This document shows, in pieces, positions 8,437 through 17,414 of a stretch of 64,000 nucleotides of DNA (position 1 is its first letter; every line of letters starts with the position of its first letter). The notes under the pieces were generated by a model. The model did not search any database and was not told the DNA's origin. It was given only the letters and a program-made list of their open reading frames with translations. This DNA comes from Clostridium fallax (GTDB lineage: Bacteria; Bacillota; Clostridia; Clostridiales; Clostridiaceae), in the NCBI RefSeq assembly GCF_900129365.1, contig NZ_FQVM01000005.1, positions 69,582-133,581 on the forward strand. The letters run 5' to 3'. Made by a program: the position numbers and the translations under genes.

Positions 8437-9487
8437 TTTTATCTCCTTTCAGTTTTAATATTTTATTAATTCTTTCTATATCATATTTTATATTTTTTAA
8501 ACTGCACTTCTCTGTAACCCAAAAATTAACTATATTTTTAGAAATATAATTGGCATTTTTAAATTCTTCATCTTTTTGATTATTATAAAACTTATGTAAA
8601 CAAGGATACCAGTTACTTATATCTATATTATTTTTTCTTACTTTATTTATAAATTCATCTCTATCCATATCTTTAACCAAAAGACTGAGTCTCCATAATT
8701 CACCATTTACATTATCCACAAATTGAAATTTATCTTTATTCAAAAAATTTTTATATAATTCTACTCTTTTTCTTCTCTCTGAAATTATAAAATCTTTTTT
8801 ATTTATTACATCTAAAAGTTCATTATTTTTTTTAAAATGTCTTAAAAAAATATCTTTACTTTCAATTTGTAATTTTTTCATTTCAAGATAAAACTTTTCA
8901 TTGAACATAGAATTTTTTATTTTATAATATTTTTCTGTATATACTTTAAAATCTTCACTATTGCTATCTTTTTTTAAATTTGCTGAATAATAATTAAAAA
9001 GCTTTTTAAATTCAATATTTTTATAAAATATTGCTCCTCCACCTATGTTAGTTTCTAATAATTTTGTATGTCCAAAACTAGTTATAGCAAAATCATTATA
9101 ATCTGAAATCTTTAAACTTTGTGCTGCATCTTCTACAACTACTATTTTATTTTCCTTAGCTAGTTTATATATATCTTTCATATTGCATAAATGACCATAA
9201 ATATGTGTAGGAACAATAATTCCTACATTATATTTTAAAATCATTTTTTTTAAAGAATCTATATTCATTGTAAAATCATCAATATTTACATCGCAAAAGA
9301 CCACATCATAACCAGCATATATAGCTGCATTAACTGGAGCCATACATGTTATGTCTGGAAATAATATTTTTTTACTTTTCATATTTAACATTTTAAAAAT
9401 CAAGTATAAAGCAGTTGTTCCATTGCCAGTGAAATATGTATATGCTTTGTCATATTCTTTTGAAATAATTTTTTCTAATTCATTCAT
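8426..9487 (-). CDS. DegT/DnrJ/EryC1/StrS-family PLP aminotransferase
   Basis: 353 residues of fold-type I PLP aminotransferase. GNGTTAL at 21-27 binds the cofactor phosphate, VVVEDAAQS at 117-125 supplies the PLP-contacting Asp120, and K142 in SFGHTKLLE is the expected Schiff-base lysine. The family aminates keto-sugars (PseC role) and some small keto compounds. The N-terminus is shorter than in typical PseC and the lysine context differs from the usual SFHPTK. It could make the amino sugar after PseB, or an amino alcohol for the neighbouring CDP module. The ATG at 9487 is nine bases after AGGA; the upstream TTG has no site. Confidence 0.72.
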   Translation of the reverse strand: MNELEKIISKEYDKAYTYFTGNGTTALYLIFKMLNMKSKKILFPDITCMAPVNAAIYAGYDVVFCDVNIDDFTMNIDSLKKMILKYNVGIIVPTHIYGHLCNMKDIYKLAKENKIVVVEDAAQSLKISDYNDFAITSFGHTKLLETNIGGGAIFYKNIEFKKLFNYYSANLKKDSNSEDFKVYTEKYYKIKNSMFNEKFYLEMKKLQIESKDIFLRHFKKNNELLDVINKKDFIISERRKRVELYKNFLNKDKFQFVDNVNGELWRLSLLVKDMDRDEFINKVRKNNIDISNWYPCLHKFYNNQKDEEFKNANYISKNIVNFWVTEKCSLKNIKYDIERINKILKLKGDKNEN

Positions 9488-9508
9488 ACTATATTTTCCT
9501 ATCAAAAA

Positions 9509-10531
9509 CTATATTATATTTTCATCCAACAAAAATTTTCTGACTAATTCTTTGCTAATAACTTCAGCTTTATGAGATGAGTACTCTTGTATCTCACATT
9601 TTTTTATGTTAGAAAAATATTTACTATAGTCCTTTAATGAACACTCCTTATTAGATAAAACATACATATTTCCAAGATCTAATCCCTTATATGATTCATC
9701 TTCTGTCATTAACTCTTCATACATTCTTTCTCCCGGTCTTAATCCAATTTCTCTAATATTTATATCTTCATTAATTTTATATTTATTTTTAACTTCTTCT
9801 ATTACAATCTCTGCTAAATCTCTTAATTTTATTACAGGCATCTTTAATACAAATACTTCTCCTCCTTTAGATATTTTGCAAACATCCATAAGAAGCTTTA
9901 TTGCCTGTTCCGAAGTCATCATAAATCTTGTCATATTAGGATCAGTAACTGTTATTTCTCTATTATCAAATATTTGTTTTCTAAATAATGGAATAACAGA
10001 TCCTCTAGATCCCATAACATTACCAAATCTTACTGCTACAAATTTTGTTTTAGCACTTCCTTTACTATGATTAGCTGCTTGTACTAATTTCTCAGCAAGC
10101 ATTTTTGTAGCTCCATATGTATTTGTTGGATTTATTGCTTTATCTGAACTTGTAAATAGTACGCATTCAACATTATTTTTTATAGCAGCTCTTATTACAT
10201 TTTGCATCCCTATAATATTTGTTTTAATAGCTTCATCTGGATTATATTCACAAGATGGTACATGCTTCATCGCTGCTAAATTAAATACAATATCTATATC
10301 ATTCATAGCTCTTTCTAATCTATCATAATCTCTAACATCACCAATTAAAAATCTAATTTTTGAATAGTCTTCAAATTCATTATATCTTTCAAGTTCAAAT
10401 TGCTTATGTTCATCTCTACTTAATATTCTTATAACTTTTGGCCCTTCTTTTAATGTTTGTTTAACTAATGTTTTACCAATAGTACCAGTTCCACCTACTA
10501 TAAGTATCTTTTTATCTTTAAAACTTTCCAT
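9509..10531 (-). CDS. pseB: UDP-GlcNAc 4,6-dehydratase (PseB/FlaA1-like)
   Basis: 340 residues of the extended SDR family (polysaccharide biosynthesis protein CapD/PseB group). The NAD(P)-binding loop GGTGTIGK is at 13-20. SSDKA with D130/K131 and Y139-x3-K143 (YGATK) form the dehydratase active site. PseB converts UDP-GlcNAc to the 4-keto-6-deoxy sugar that opens pseudaminic acid synthesis; LegB-type relatives start the legionaminic acid path. It is the first intact gene downstream of a decayed maf gene and has AAGGAGG five bases before the ATG. No dedicated PseC is certain; the next gene, a DegT protein, may fill that step. Confidence 0.82.
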   Translation of the reverse strand: MESFKDKKILIVGGTGTIGKTLVKQTLKEGPKVIRILSRDEHKQFELERYNEFEDYSKIRFLIGDVRDYDRLERAMNDIDIVFNLAAMKHVPSCEYNPDEAIKTNIIGMQNVIRAAIKNNVECVLFTSSDKAINPTNTYGATKMLAEKLVQAANHSKGSAKTKFVAVRFGNVMGSRGSVIPLFRKQIFDNREITVTDPNMTRFMMTSEQAIKLLMDVCKISKGGEVFVLKMPVIKLRDLAEIVIEEVKNKYKINEDINIREIGLRPGERMYEELMTEDESYKGLDLGNMYVLSNKECSLKDYSKYFSNIKKCEIQEYSSHKAEVISKELVRKFLLDENII

Positions 10532-10540
10532 ATTTCCTCC

Positions 10541-11260
10541 TTAGAGTATTTCAATAAAATCTTTAGTTATCGTTCCTCTTATAATTGCACCTTTGCTATA
10601 ATTATAAAATCTAATATTTTTATTATCGTTTATTATTTTTTCTATTTGAGTTTTAAAATATAAATATCCTTATGTTATTGCAATATTTTCTGCATTTATA
10701 TCTTCAACATGTTTTATAATACTATTAGATTCTATTTTAACTTTACTATCAGCATTATATATTCTTCATAACATTTTACATGATGTATATTATTTAAATA
10801 TGCTAAATCTTGTCCAACTAATATTATTTCTTCTGGCTTACACTTTGTTGCAATACTTATTAATAGCTGTTGATACTATTTTCCTATTGTAATTATATAT
10901 TTACTATTTTCATTTTCTTTATTAAAAAACATATATTTTTCTTCTAAAAAACTATAAATAACCCATCTTTATGTGATACTTAAAAATGTTAAAGGTGATT
11001 CTGCAATTACAATTATAATTCATTTTCCATAAAAATTATTTATATATTCATATATAAATTTTAAGTTTTTCTTCTCTAATTAGATTATATTTACTATGAA
11101 GAAATCTTTCTTTAATTTACAAAGTATATAATGCATTTTTAGATTTTATAATCTACATATTAAATATTGATCTCGCCTAATTTTGCTATATTTTTCTTAG
11201 AATTGATTATTATTATAACTATATCTACATCATTATTTAAACTTATATTTACTTCTTAAA
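10541..11260 (-). pseudogene. Decayed third Maf (DUF115) flagellin glycosyltransferase gene
   Basis: Frame-by-frame translation of the minus strand recovers Maf pieces broken by stops and frameshifts. Near 10855-10800 it reads CKPEEIILVGQDLAY, matching IIFVGQDLAF of the intact maf at 14293. The C-terminal tail at 10740-10541 reads KHVEDINAENIAIT, then a stop, then GYLYFKTQIEKI and FYNYSKGAIIRGT, ending in TAA at 10541. Upstream, EEKYMFFNKENENSKYI (about 10945-10895) mirrors YIYYNFENNNNKVI, and KKNIAKLGEI near 11200 may be the SAGPSL helix. There are at least two in-frame stops and two frame changes. The 5' limit is approximate. It sits in operon position before pseB and is a relic of a larger maf set. 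Confidence 0.8.
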
Positions 11261-11762
11261 TAGACTAAATTTTCCAATTATTTATCACAATACAAATTAT
11301 ACCGTTAAATTACACAAAAACAGTTCATAAATAAATTACATCGTAATTAAAAATTATACACGAGTTTATTGAAATATGAACGATAAATATACTACTAAAT
11401 TTTAAAAAATAAAATAAAATTTTAAATACATTAAGTTATTCTACTAGAAAAATTACAAAAGAAATATATATTTCCTATCTCTAAAAATATTTAGAAATGA
11501 CAAATTATCATACAATACAGAATCAGCAGAAACTAACTATCTATAGAAAAAATATCGAAATATATTAGAAATTAATCTGTAATAGAAAATTGCTTGATCT
11601 CCTAAATAAATATCTAATACAATAACTGAAAATACATTGTTTTTAAAAATAATTAATTTAAGTTATTTAATTAATAGAGATTTATCTAAATAACTTGCCA
11701 CATACTTATCTTTATTTTTAATTTTCTATTGAATAATTTTATACTAAGTATTATAGTTAACT
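11261..11762. other. Non-coding, AT-rich stretch, probably 5' remains of the decayed maf
   Basis: There is no open frame of useful length, no clear ribosome binding site and no hairpin terminator. The size of an intact maf of the 416-587 residue type would place the lost 5' half here, so this is most likely heavily mutated maf sequence. I could not align it by eye. Confidence 0.4.
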
Positions 11763-13523
11763 TTATAACCTATCATTAATTAAAAACCTTCTTTTTAATT
11801 TTTTTATACTTATGCTATCAAAAATTTCTATTTCCTTATTTTTAACTAATTTAAATGCTCTAACTTTTTTTAGTCCAGTTACAACTAATTTATAATTTTT
11901 ATCTCTATAAATTTCAAATCCATTTATATAGTCATCTTTCCCTTGCGAACTAAATTTTTCTCTTATTATTTTATTATTCGTTGAAGAAAACTGCATTTTT
12001 ATATAATCTCTATATTTAACATTTAACTTTCCATCAATTATTCCACATAATAAATCATTTAAATCAATTAAGCTAAATATTTTTTTTATCTTTTGTCTCT
12101 TAAATTTATTACTTTTTATTATAAGATTCACCTTAAATCTATCATCATGCCATCCTAGTATAGTATCTAAATAATTTAAATTAGTAGTTGCATCTTCAAT
12201 TATTTGTCCATGATCTGAAAAAATTATAAAATCATTATCGTCACTTAAAAAATTTAAATAAAACTCTAATTGTTCATCCAGATATTGCAATGACTTTTTA
12301 TATTGATTTACATATTGATCTCTTGTTTGCTTAAAATTACAATCTCCTGAAGTAAATGGTGTATTATGTATTTCAAAATTTTCTATATAATTTCCTCCCA
12401 TATGGGGTGCATGACTCTCTTGTAAAAAATATAATAATGATATATTTTTATTATCTGATACAGCCATATCACATACATAATTCCATAAAGTTTTACTACA
12501 ATAAATACCACCATCTTTATAGTTTATATTATCACTATTAATAAACTTATCACTTCCTAAAACATAAAAATTTATATTATAATTCTTACTTAAAGCTTTT
12601 TTTATAAATATACTCTCATATTCCTCTATACTTTGTCTTTTATAATTTTGATTATAATATGGCATTTTTCCACTTAAACAAGATATCATACTTTCATATG
12701 TTGTTATAGATGTAGAAAATACATTAGTAAATTTCACGTTATTTTCTGATATTTTCTTTATATATTTCATATTATCATTTACATCTTTATATCTTAAAGC
12801 ATCAATAAATAATAAAGAAGTATTATTCTTTTTTGTTTTTAATATATTTTTTAAATCCATAAGCATTTCTTCTAAATCATTAAATAAATCATTAAATTTA
12901 TCATTTTCTGTTATTTCTAATTTTTGATAATAATTAATAGTTTTAAAAATATTTTTAAAATCTCTTAACTTTATATATTCTAATAAAAGATTTTCTAATA
13001 TAACGCCATTTTCTACATTTTCTTTACATTCTTTTAATTTTTGTAAATATTCATTTATTTTTATATATCCATCTGATAATATATAGAAAGGTAAATTTAA
13101 ATTTATACCTTTTTCCTGTAAGTTTTCATATATATCAATTATCTTTATATTTTTATCAAAATTCTCTATACTTTTGGTTATTTCTTTTCTTGATGCATAG
13201 CTAGATATAAGTATGCAGTCTATATTATTACTATTAATCTCTTCTGGGGCTATTACCTTTAAAGCTTTAAATTTTTCTTTAGCTAATTGTAAATTATTTT
13301 CAATAATAAAGCTTACTTTTTTTAAATTTGTGCTAAAATACTTCATAAAATTATCAGTATGTTGACCGGCTCCCCATATTGCACAATTTTTATATTTGTT
13401 ATTATCTATTTGTATTATGGATTTCTTTATTATTTCCATTACTTCTGCTATATTATTATCTACAAATTTATCTTTTAAATATTTTTTTACAATTTTTAAA
13501 TATCTATCTTGAAAATCAATCAT
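11763..13523 (-). CDS. Sulfatase/phosphoethanolamine-transferase-fold protein with N-terminal Rossmann-like domain
   Basis: 586 residues. Residues 45-130 contain a nucleotide-binding-like start (CAIWGAGQHTDNF at 47-59), similar to small Rossmann domains attached to sugar-modifying enzymes. Residues ~235-500 form an alkaline-phosphatase-superfamily domain: D241 (LLFIDAL), D437-H438 (FSDHGQ) and H459 (GWHDDRF). T275 stands where sulfatases have the formylglycine cysteine, in a STSITTYESMIS context that recalls EptA-type phosphoethanolamine transferases. No membrane segment or signal peptide is visible, so it would act in the cytoplasm. AAGGATGG lies seven bases before the ATG, which overlaps the end of a decayed gene. 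The substrate is unknown; phosphotransfer to a glycan is an inference. Confidence 0.65.
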   Translation of the reverse strand: MIDFQDRYLKIVKKYLKDKFVDNNIAEVMEIIKKSIIQIDNNKYKNCAIWGAGQHTDNFMKYFSTNLKKVSFIIENNLQLAKEKFKALKVIAPEEINSNNIDCILISSYASRKEITKSIENFDKNIKIIDIYENLQEKGINLNLPFYILSDGYIKINEYLQKLKECKENVENGVILENLLLEYIKLRDFKNIFKTINYYQKLEITENDKFNDLFNDLEEMLMDLKNILKTKKNNTSLLFIDALRYKDVNDNMKYIKKISENNVKFTNVFSTSITTYESMISCLSGKMPYYNQNYKRQSIEEYESIFIKKALSKNYNINFYVLGSDKFINSDNINYKDGGIYCSKTLWNYVCDMAVSDNKNISLLYFLQESHAPHMGGNYIENFEIHNTPFTSGDCNFKQTRDQYVNQYKKSLQYLDEQLEFYLNFLSDDNDFIIFSDHGQIIEDATTNLNYLDTILGWHDDRFKVNLIIKSNKFKRQKIKKIFSLIDLNDLLCGIIDGKLNVKYRDYIKMQFSSTNNKIIREKFSSQGKDDYINGFEIYRDKNYKLVVTGLKKVRAFKLVKNKEIEIFDSISIKKLKRRFLINDRL

Positions 13524-14240
13524 TTTATGACCATCCTTATTAAATATAATTCGTGTATATAATATTTATTCTTTAAATAATTATATATATTGTTGTATTC
13601 TATAGGGGATTTAAAACCTTCTATTACTTCTTTTACCATTAGAAAGTCTTCTTTTCTATCAGCACTTAAATTTATATCTTTTAAGACTATATTTTGTCCC
13701 CTTAAATAATCTATTTTAAAAGCCTTTAGATGTTTGGCTCATACTCAATATTTTTTAATCCATTCTCATTACAAACTATCTAATAAACTTTATTTAATCC
13801 TTTATGTAAATTATCAAATATATATTTTTTAATAATAAAATACTATATTTTCCATACTGAATAACATCTTGAAAATTTGATGCTACAAATTTTATTTTAA
13901 TAACTTATCTAGATTATATTGATAAAATAATATTATTCATAGTTATCTTTAATATACTATAATATTTTAGATTTTATATTCTCCATATTAATATAACTTT
14001 AATCCAATTTTTCTCCTAATATATCAAATATTAAATTTATTCCTTTATGAATACTTTTATTATTTCAGTATATAAATATTTAATTTGTTTATATTGTAAG
14101 TTAATTTTTTCTATTTATGTAGAATTAATCTTTACCTTATATTTTTTACCCTAATGATAATATTATAGCTGCATAACCTTTATAAATATATTTTTAATTG
14201 AAATATAATCTTTAGTTTTTATAACCTAAATATTTTTCAT
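13520..14240 (-). pseudogene. Decayed gene of ~240 codons; 3' end resembles an SpsF/NeuA-like cytidylyltransferase
   Basis: An old start is still visible at about 14239: AGGAG, five bases, ATG, then MKNI and a stop. The 3' end is open from 13737 to the TGA at 13520 and reads LSADRKEDFLMVKEVIEGF and IYNYLKNKYY, similar in layout to RLTLDTKEDFEL and the tail of the intact 242-residue cytidylyltransferase at 2360. Between these ends the frame is broken by many stops (for example before IVCNENGLKNIEYE, about 13790-13740). The original length would match the SpsF family. Decay is clear; the family call is tentative. Confidence 0.55.
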
Positions 14241-14292
14241 TTTTTCTCCTAAAAATTTTATTTTCTTATTATAGTATATTGCACTAAATTCT

Positions 14293-15543
14293 TTATAAAT
14301 AATCCTTAAGATGATTTATATTTATATTTTTACATCCAATTATATTCGCACCTAAACTACAATTTATAAATTCTATATTATTACAATTTAACTTTATTGT
14401 TCTTTCAATCCAAATTTTCATATCTAAAAAGAATTTTTTAGTATATATTAAATTTCCATCTACACTTTCTGTAATTAAATCCTTATCTGATTTATAATGT
14501 TTATGTTCAAAACCATAAATCGTATTATCACTATGAATTTTATTATCAACAAAGGCCAAATCTTGTCCAACAAATATTATTCTTTTTGGATTTCCCTTTA
14601 TTCCTATACTTAAAGCTGCCGTTGCTACTGAATTACTACATTCTATAACTTTATTATTATTATTTTCAAAGTTATAATAAATATACTTAGGACCTAAATA
14701 ACATTCTGCTGCTTTATAAGATGCAGTATAAAATAATAATAATGGTATATTGGAATTTTTAAATGGTTTTACTTGTTTATATATAGCATCTAATGGATCT
14801 AAAATACAAATTGCATCTGGAAGTATATTTTTACTACTTAATGTCCAAAGTGCAGTTCCCACTGAAATTATGAAATTTTCTTTGTTTTTTGATATTTCTT
14901 CTAACGCTTCTATACTATTATTTAATGAAGGGCCTGCTGAAATAATAAATACATTTTTGTTAGTTAAATCATAATTTTTATAAAATGAGTTTATTCCATC
15001 TATTTTTAATTTTTTATTATTTATATAATTATAATTTAATATATTTTTTTTAATATTATTAACCTTTTTTTGGGCATCAAAATCCATTAATACATTATAT
15101 AAATCATTATAATGTTCTTTTATTATATTCATATAAGATTTTAATAATATAATTTCCTCGCATTCTTTTAAATATGTATTTATATAAGTTAATACTTCCC
15201 TATATCTTGAAGATATTTTTAATTTTACTCGTGAATTTTTCCTTAATTCTTTAATAAATTTATCTTCAAATATAATCTTTTCTTCTGTTTTATCTAATAT
15301 ATCAAATACATATACAATACACTCTGAATTTTGATTTAATATTTCATATATATGATACCCTAATCCTAATCCAAAAACTGCAACTTTTTTTAAATTTTGA
15401 ACTTCCTTGCTCTTAATAAAAGTTTTCGCCTCTTTTAATGGATAGTACTTGCTATGTATAAAAATATTATTTATTTTTAAAGTATTTAATTTTATATCTA
15501 AAAAGTCTTCTTTTGTTTCTAATAATTCGTATGATTTATCCAT
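14293..15543 (-). CDS. maf: Maf-type flagellin nonulosonate transferase (DUF115), short form
   Basis: 416 residues of the motility-accessory-factor family (MAF_flag10/DUF115, MptE-like). SAGPSL at 202-207 and VGQDLA at 325-330 are the hallmark motifs of the sialyltransferase-like fold. Maf proteins transfer CMP-activated pseudaminic or legionaminic acid to Ser/Thr of flagellin in the cytoplasm before export. It lacks the C-terminal helical extension of its 587-residue neighbour. I chose the ATG at 15543 because AAGGAAGAG lies four bases upstream; the in-frame ATG at 15561 has no site. It overlaps the upstream maf by eight bases (ATGGATAA), so translation is coupled. Confidence 0.82.
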   Translation of the reverse strand: MDKSYELLETKEDFLDIKLNTLKINNIFIHSKYYPLKEAKTFIKSKEVQNLKKVAVFGLGLGYHIYEILNQNSECIVYVFDILDKTEEKIIFEDKFIKELRKNSRVKLKISSRYREVLTYINTYLKECEEIILLKSYMNIIKEHYNDLYNVLMDFDAQKKVNNIKKNILNYNYINNKKLKIDGINSFYKNYDLTNKNVFIISAGPSLNNSIEALEEISKNKENFIISVGTALWTLSSKNILPDAICILDPLDAIYKQVKPFKNSNIPLLLFYTASYKAAECYLGPKYIYYNFENNNNKVIECSNSVATAALSIGIKGNPKRIIFVGQDLAFVDNKIHSDNTIYGFEHKHYKSDKDLITESVDGNLIYTKKFFLDMKIWIERTIKLNCNNIEFINCSLGANIIGCKNININHLKDYL

Positions 15544-17299
15544 AAATCTCTTCCTTATCATATTCTTTTATATACAATAAAATTTTTTCTAAAGATTTAA
15601 TATATATATCGTATATTTTAATATTTCTTTCACAAATTCTATTTTGTTTCTCTATTTCACTTTCTTTAATTTTAGTTCTATATTCTTTATTCATTTGTAA
15701 AGCCTCTAATTCTTCATATGCCGCAAGATTTAATAGTGAAAATAACTCTTTATTTTTATTTATACGTATATCGATATTATCTAATTTTCTAAGTATATCA
15801 TTTAAATTACCTTTATTGTATTTATATACATTTTTCATCTCAATAGATAATTGTTTTGCTTTTCTACATAAATTTAAAATATTAATTATATCTTTTTTTA
15901 TATTTTCTATAAGATTAATTTTATTTTCTTGTATATTATTTATTTTATTTTTTATAGTCTTTGAAACATTAATATTTTTTTCACTATAATCTCTTAACGC
16001 ATCTTTTATACTTAATTTAATTGTTCCATTTATTTTTGCTCCACCTTCAGTAGAATTAATAAATTTTATAGTATTATTTGCTTTTATAAAATCTTCAAAC
16101 CAATTTTTAAAAGTTATAAATACTTTATTAGTAGGAACCAACTCTTCTTCATTACCTTCAACATAAATAAATGTACTTTTATCTATATCTGTATTTTTCC
16201 ATGAATTTTCCTCAAATCTAAGTTTTTCACTACTTGAATTGTCTGAGTGATATTTCATATCTGTATATGCCAAATCTTGTCCTATAAAAATTACATTCTT
16301 TATTCCCATAAATAAAGCAAAACTTGTAGCTAAATGAGCTACTGACCCTCCATTAGGTAAAGAAATAAATTTTTTATTTAATAATTTACTAATTGTCTCT
16401 TTAAACATATTTAAAACAAATATTTTTTTTCCTTTATAGTTTTCTATTAATTTACTATTAACTTGATCTATACATACTAAAGGAATCTCAGAATTAATAT
16501 TTTTTTCCAATAACTCAAACATTATATTTCCCGGATCAATAGCACATATAAAATCTGGTTTAATATCATTCATTAACAATTCATTTAAACTTCTAGCTAC
16601 TGCTATTATAACTACCTTATCTTTATATTCCTTTAAATACTTTATATTTTTACTTAATGACGGTCCAGCAGATACTATAACTGCTGTTTTATTTTCAAAT
16701 AAATTATTAAAATCATAAGCACTTAAATTATTTCCTATATGCTTAAAATTATTAACATAATTTTTTAATGTCTGCTCACCTAAATATATATTGCTATTTC
16801 TCAATAAGTTTATATAATTTAAATGATTATTTATACAATTTACTATTTTTACGCATTTTTCTTTAAATGTATTTTCATAATTAGTATATATACTAAATGC
16901 ATAGGTTTTATTAAAACTTATATCTATCAATGATTTTATTTTTTCACTAAATTCTTCATCATTTTTATATAATATGTAGTTTATATTTTTATTTTTTAAA
17001 ATCTTATTAGTTTCTTTATTCTCTTTATTTATACTATATATATTCTCATCAGGTTCAATAATTAAAATATTATTATTTGTAGCTATATCTATTAAATCTT
17101 TTAAATAACTGCCTAAAGCTAAACCTATAATAACTATGTAATCTTCTCCATCTTTTATATTTAAAGATTTTATAAAAGATTCTATATTCTTTTTTTCATT
17201 ATATTTACTACCTAAATAAACTAATTTATTATTAATATTGGCCTTTAAAATTGGGAAATTATCTTTTGAAAATTCCATTATATAATTATCATTTTTCAT
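15536..17299 (-). CDS. maf: Maf-type flagellin nonulosonate transferase (DUF115), long form
   Basis: 587 residues. SAGPSL at 210-215, AIDPGN about 40 residues later and IFIGQDLAYTDMKYHSDN in the second third define the DUF115 domain. NSTEGGAKINGT follows and then a 130-residue, Lys/Asn-rich helical C-terminal region likely to be coiled. It is predicted to glycosylate flagellin with a nonulosonic acid. It is the first gene after fliC on the same strand and the first of the island operon, with a sigma-28-like promoter at 17329-17355. The ATG at 17299 follows GAGGTG; the upstream ATG at 17311 overlaps that site. Two different intact Mafs suggest different acceptor sites or sugars. Confidence 0.82.
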   Translation of the reverse strand: MKNDNYIMEFSKDNFPILKANINNKLVYLGSKYNEKKNIESFIKSLNIKDGEDYIVIIGLALGSYLKDLIDIATNNNILIIEPDENIYSINKENKETNKILKNKNINYILYKNDEEFSEKIKSLIDISFNKTYAFSIYTNYENTFKEKCVKIVNCINNHLNYINLLRNSNIYLGEQTLKNYVNNFKHIGNNLSAYDFNNLFENKTAVIVSAGPSLSKNIKYLKEYKDKVVIIAVARSLNELLMNDIKPDFICAIDPGNIMFELLEKNINSEIPLVCIDQVNSKLIENYKGKKIFVLNMFKETISKLLNKKFISLPNGGSVAHLATSFALFMGIKNVIFIGQDLAYTDMKYHSDNSSSEKLRFEENSWKNTDIDKSTFIYVEGNEEELVPTNKVFITFKNWFEDFIKANNTIKFINSTEGGAKINGTIKLSIKDALRDYSEKNINVSKTIKNKINNIQENKINLIENIKKDIINILNLCRKAKQLSIEMKNVYKYNKGNLNDILRKLDNIDIRINKNKELFSLLNLAAYEELEALQMNKEYRTKIKESEIEKQNRICERNIKIYDIYIKSLEKILLYIKEYDKEEIYG

Positions 17300-17328
17300 A
17301 CTACACCTCATAACCTTATATATTAAAA

Positions 17329-17355
17329 TCTTCGTAAATACTTATTAAAACTTTA
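17329..17355 (-). promoter_or_regulatory. Candidate sigma-28 promoter of the maf/glycosylation operon
   Basis: On the minus strand: TAAA (17355-17352), 15 bases, then TACGAAGA (17336-17329). The spacing and the TACGA core match the fliC promoter; the last bases of the -10 differ. It lies between the fliC terminator and the maf start at 17299. Confidence 0.5.
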
Positions 17356-17363
17356 TTAGGTAT

Positions 17364-17392
17364 AAAAAAAGAGTAACTAAAATAGTTACTCT
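17364..17392 (-). terminator. Terminator of fliC
   Basis: A perfect nine-base stem (AGAGTAACT with AGTTACTCT, 17370-17378 and 17384-17392), a five-base loop, and a run of T on the minus strand (17370-17364). It lies 22 bases after the fliC stop. Confidence 0.88.
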
Positions 17393-17414
17393 TTTTATAA
17401 AAATTTCTTAATTA

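Noticed and set aside
10561..10640. Further TATCGTT matches resembling sigma-28 -10 elements upstream of pseB
   Set aside because: They lie inside decayed maf coding sequence and have no TAAA at 15-16 bases.
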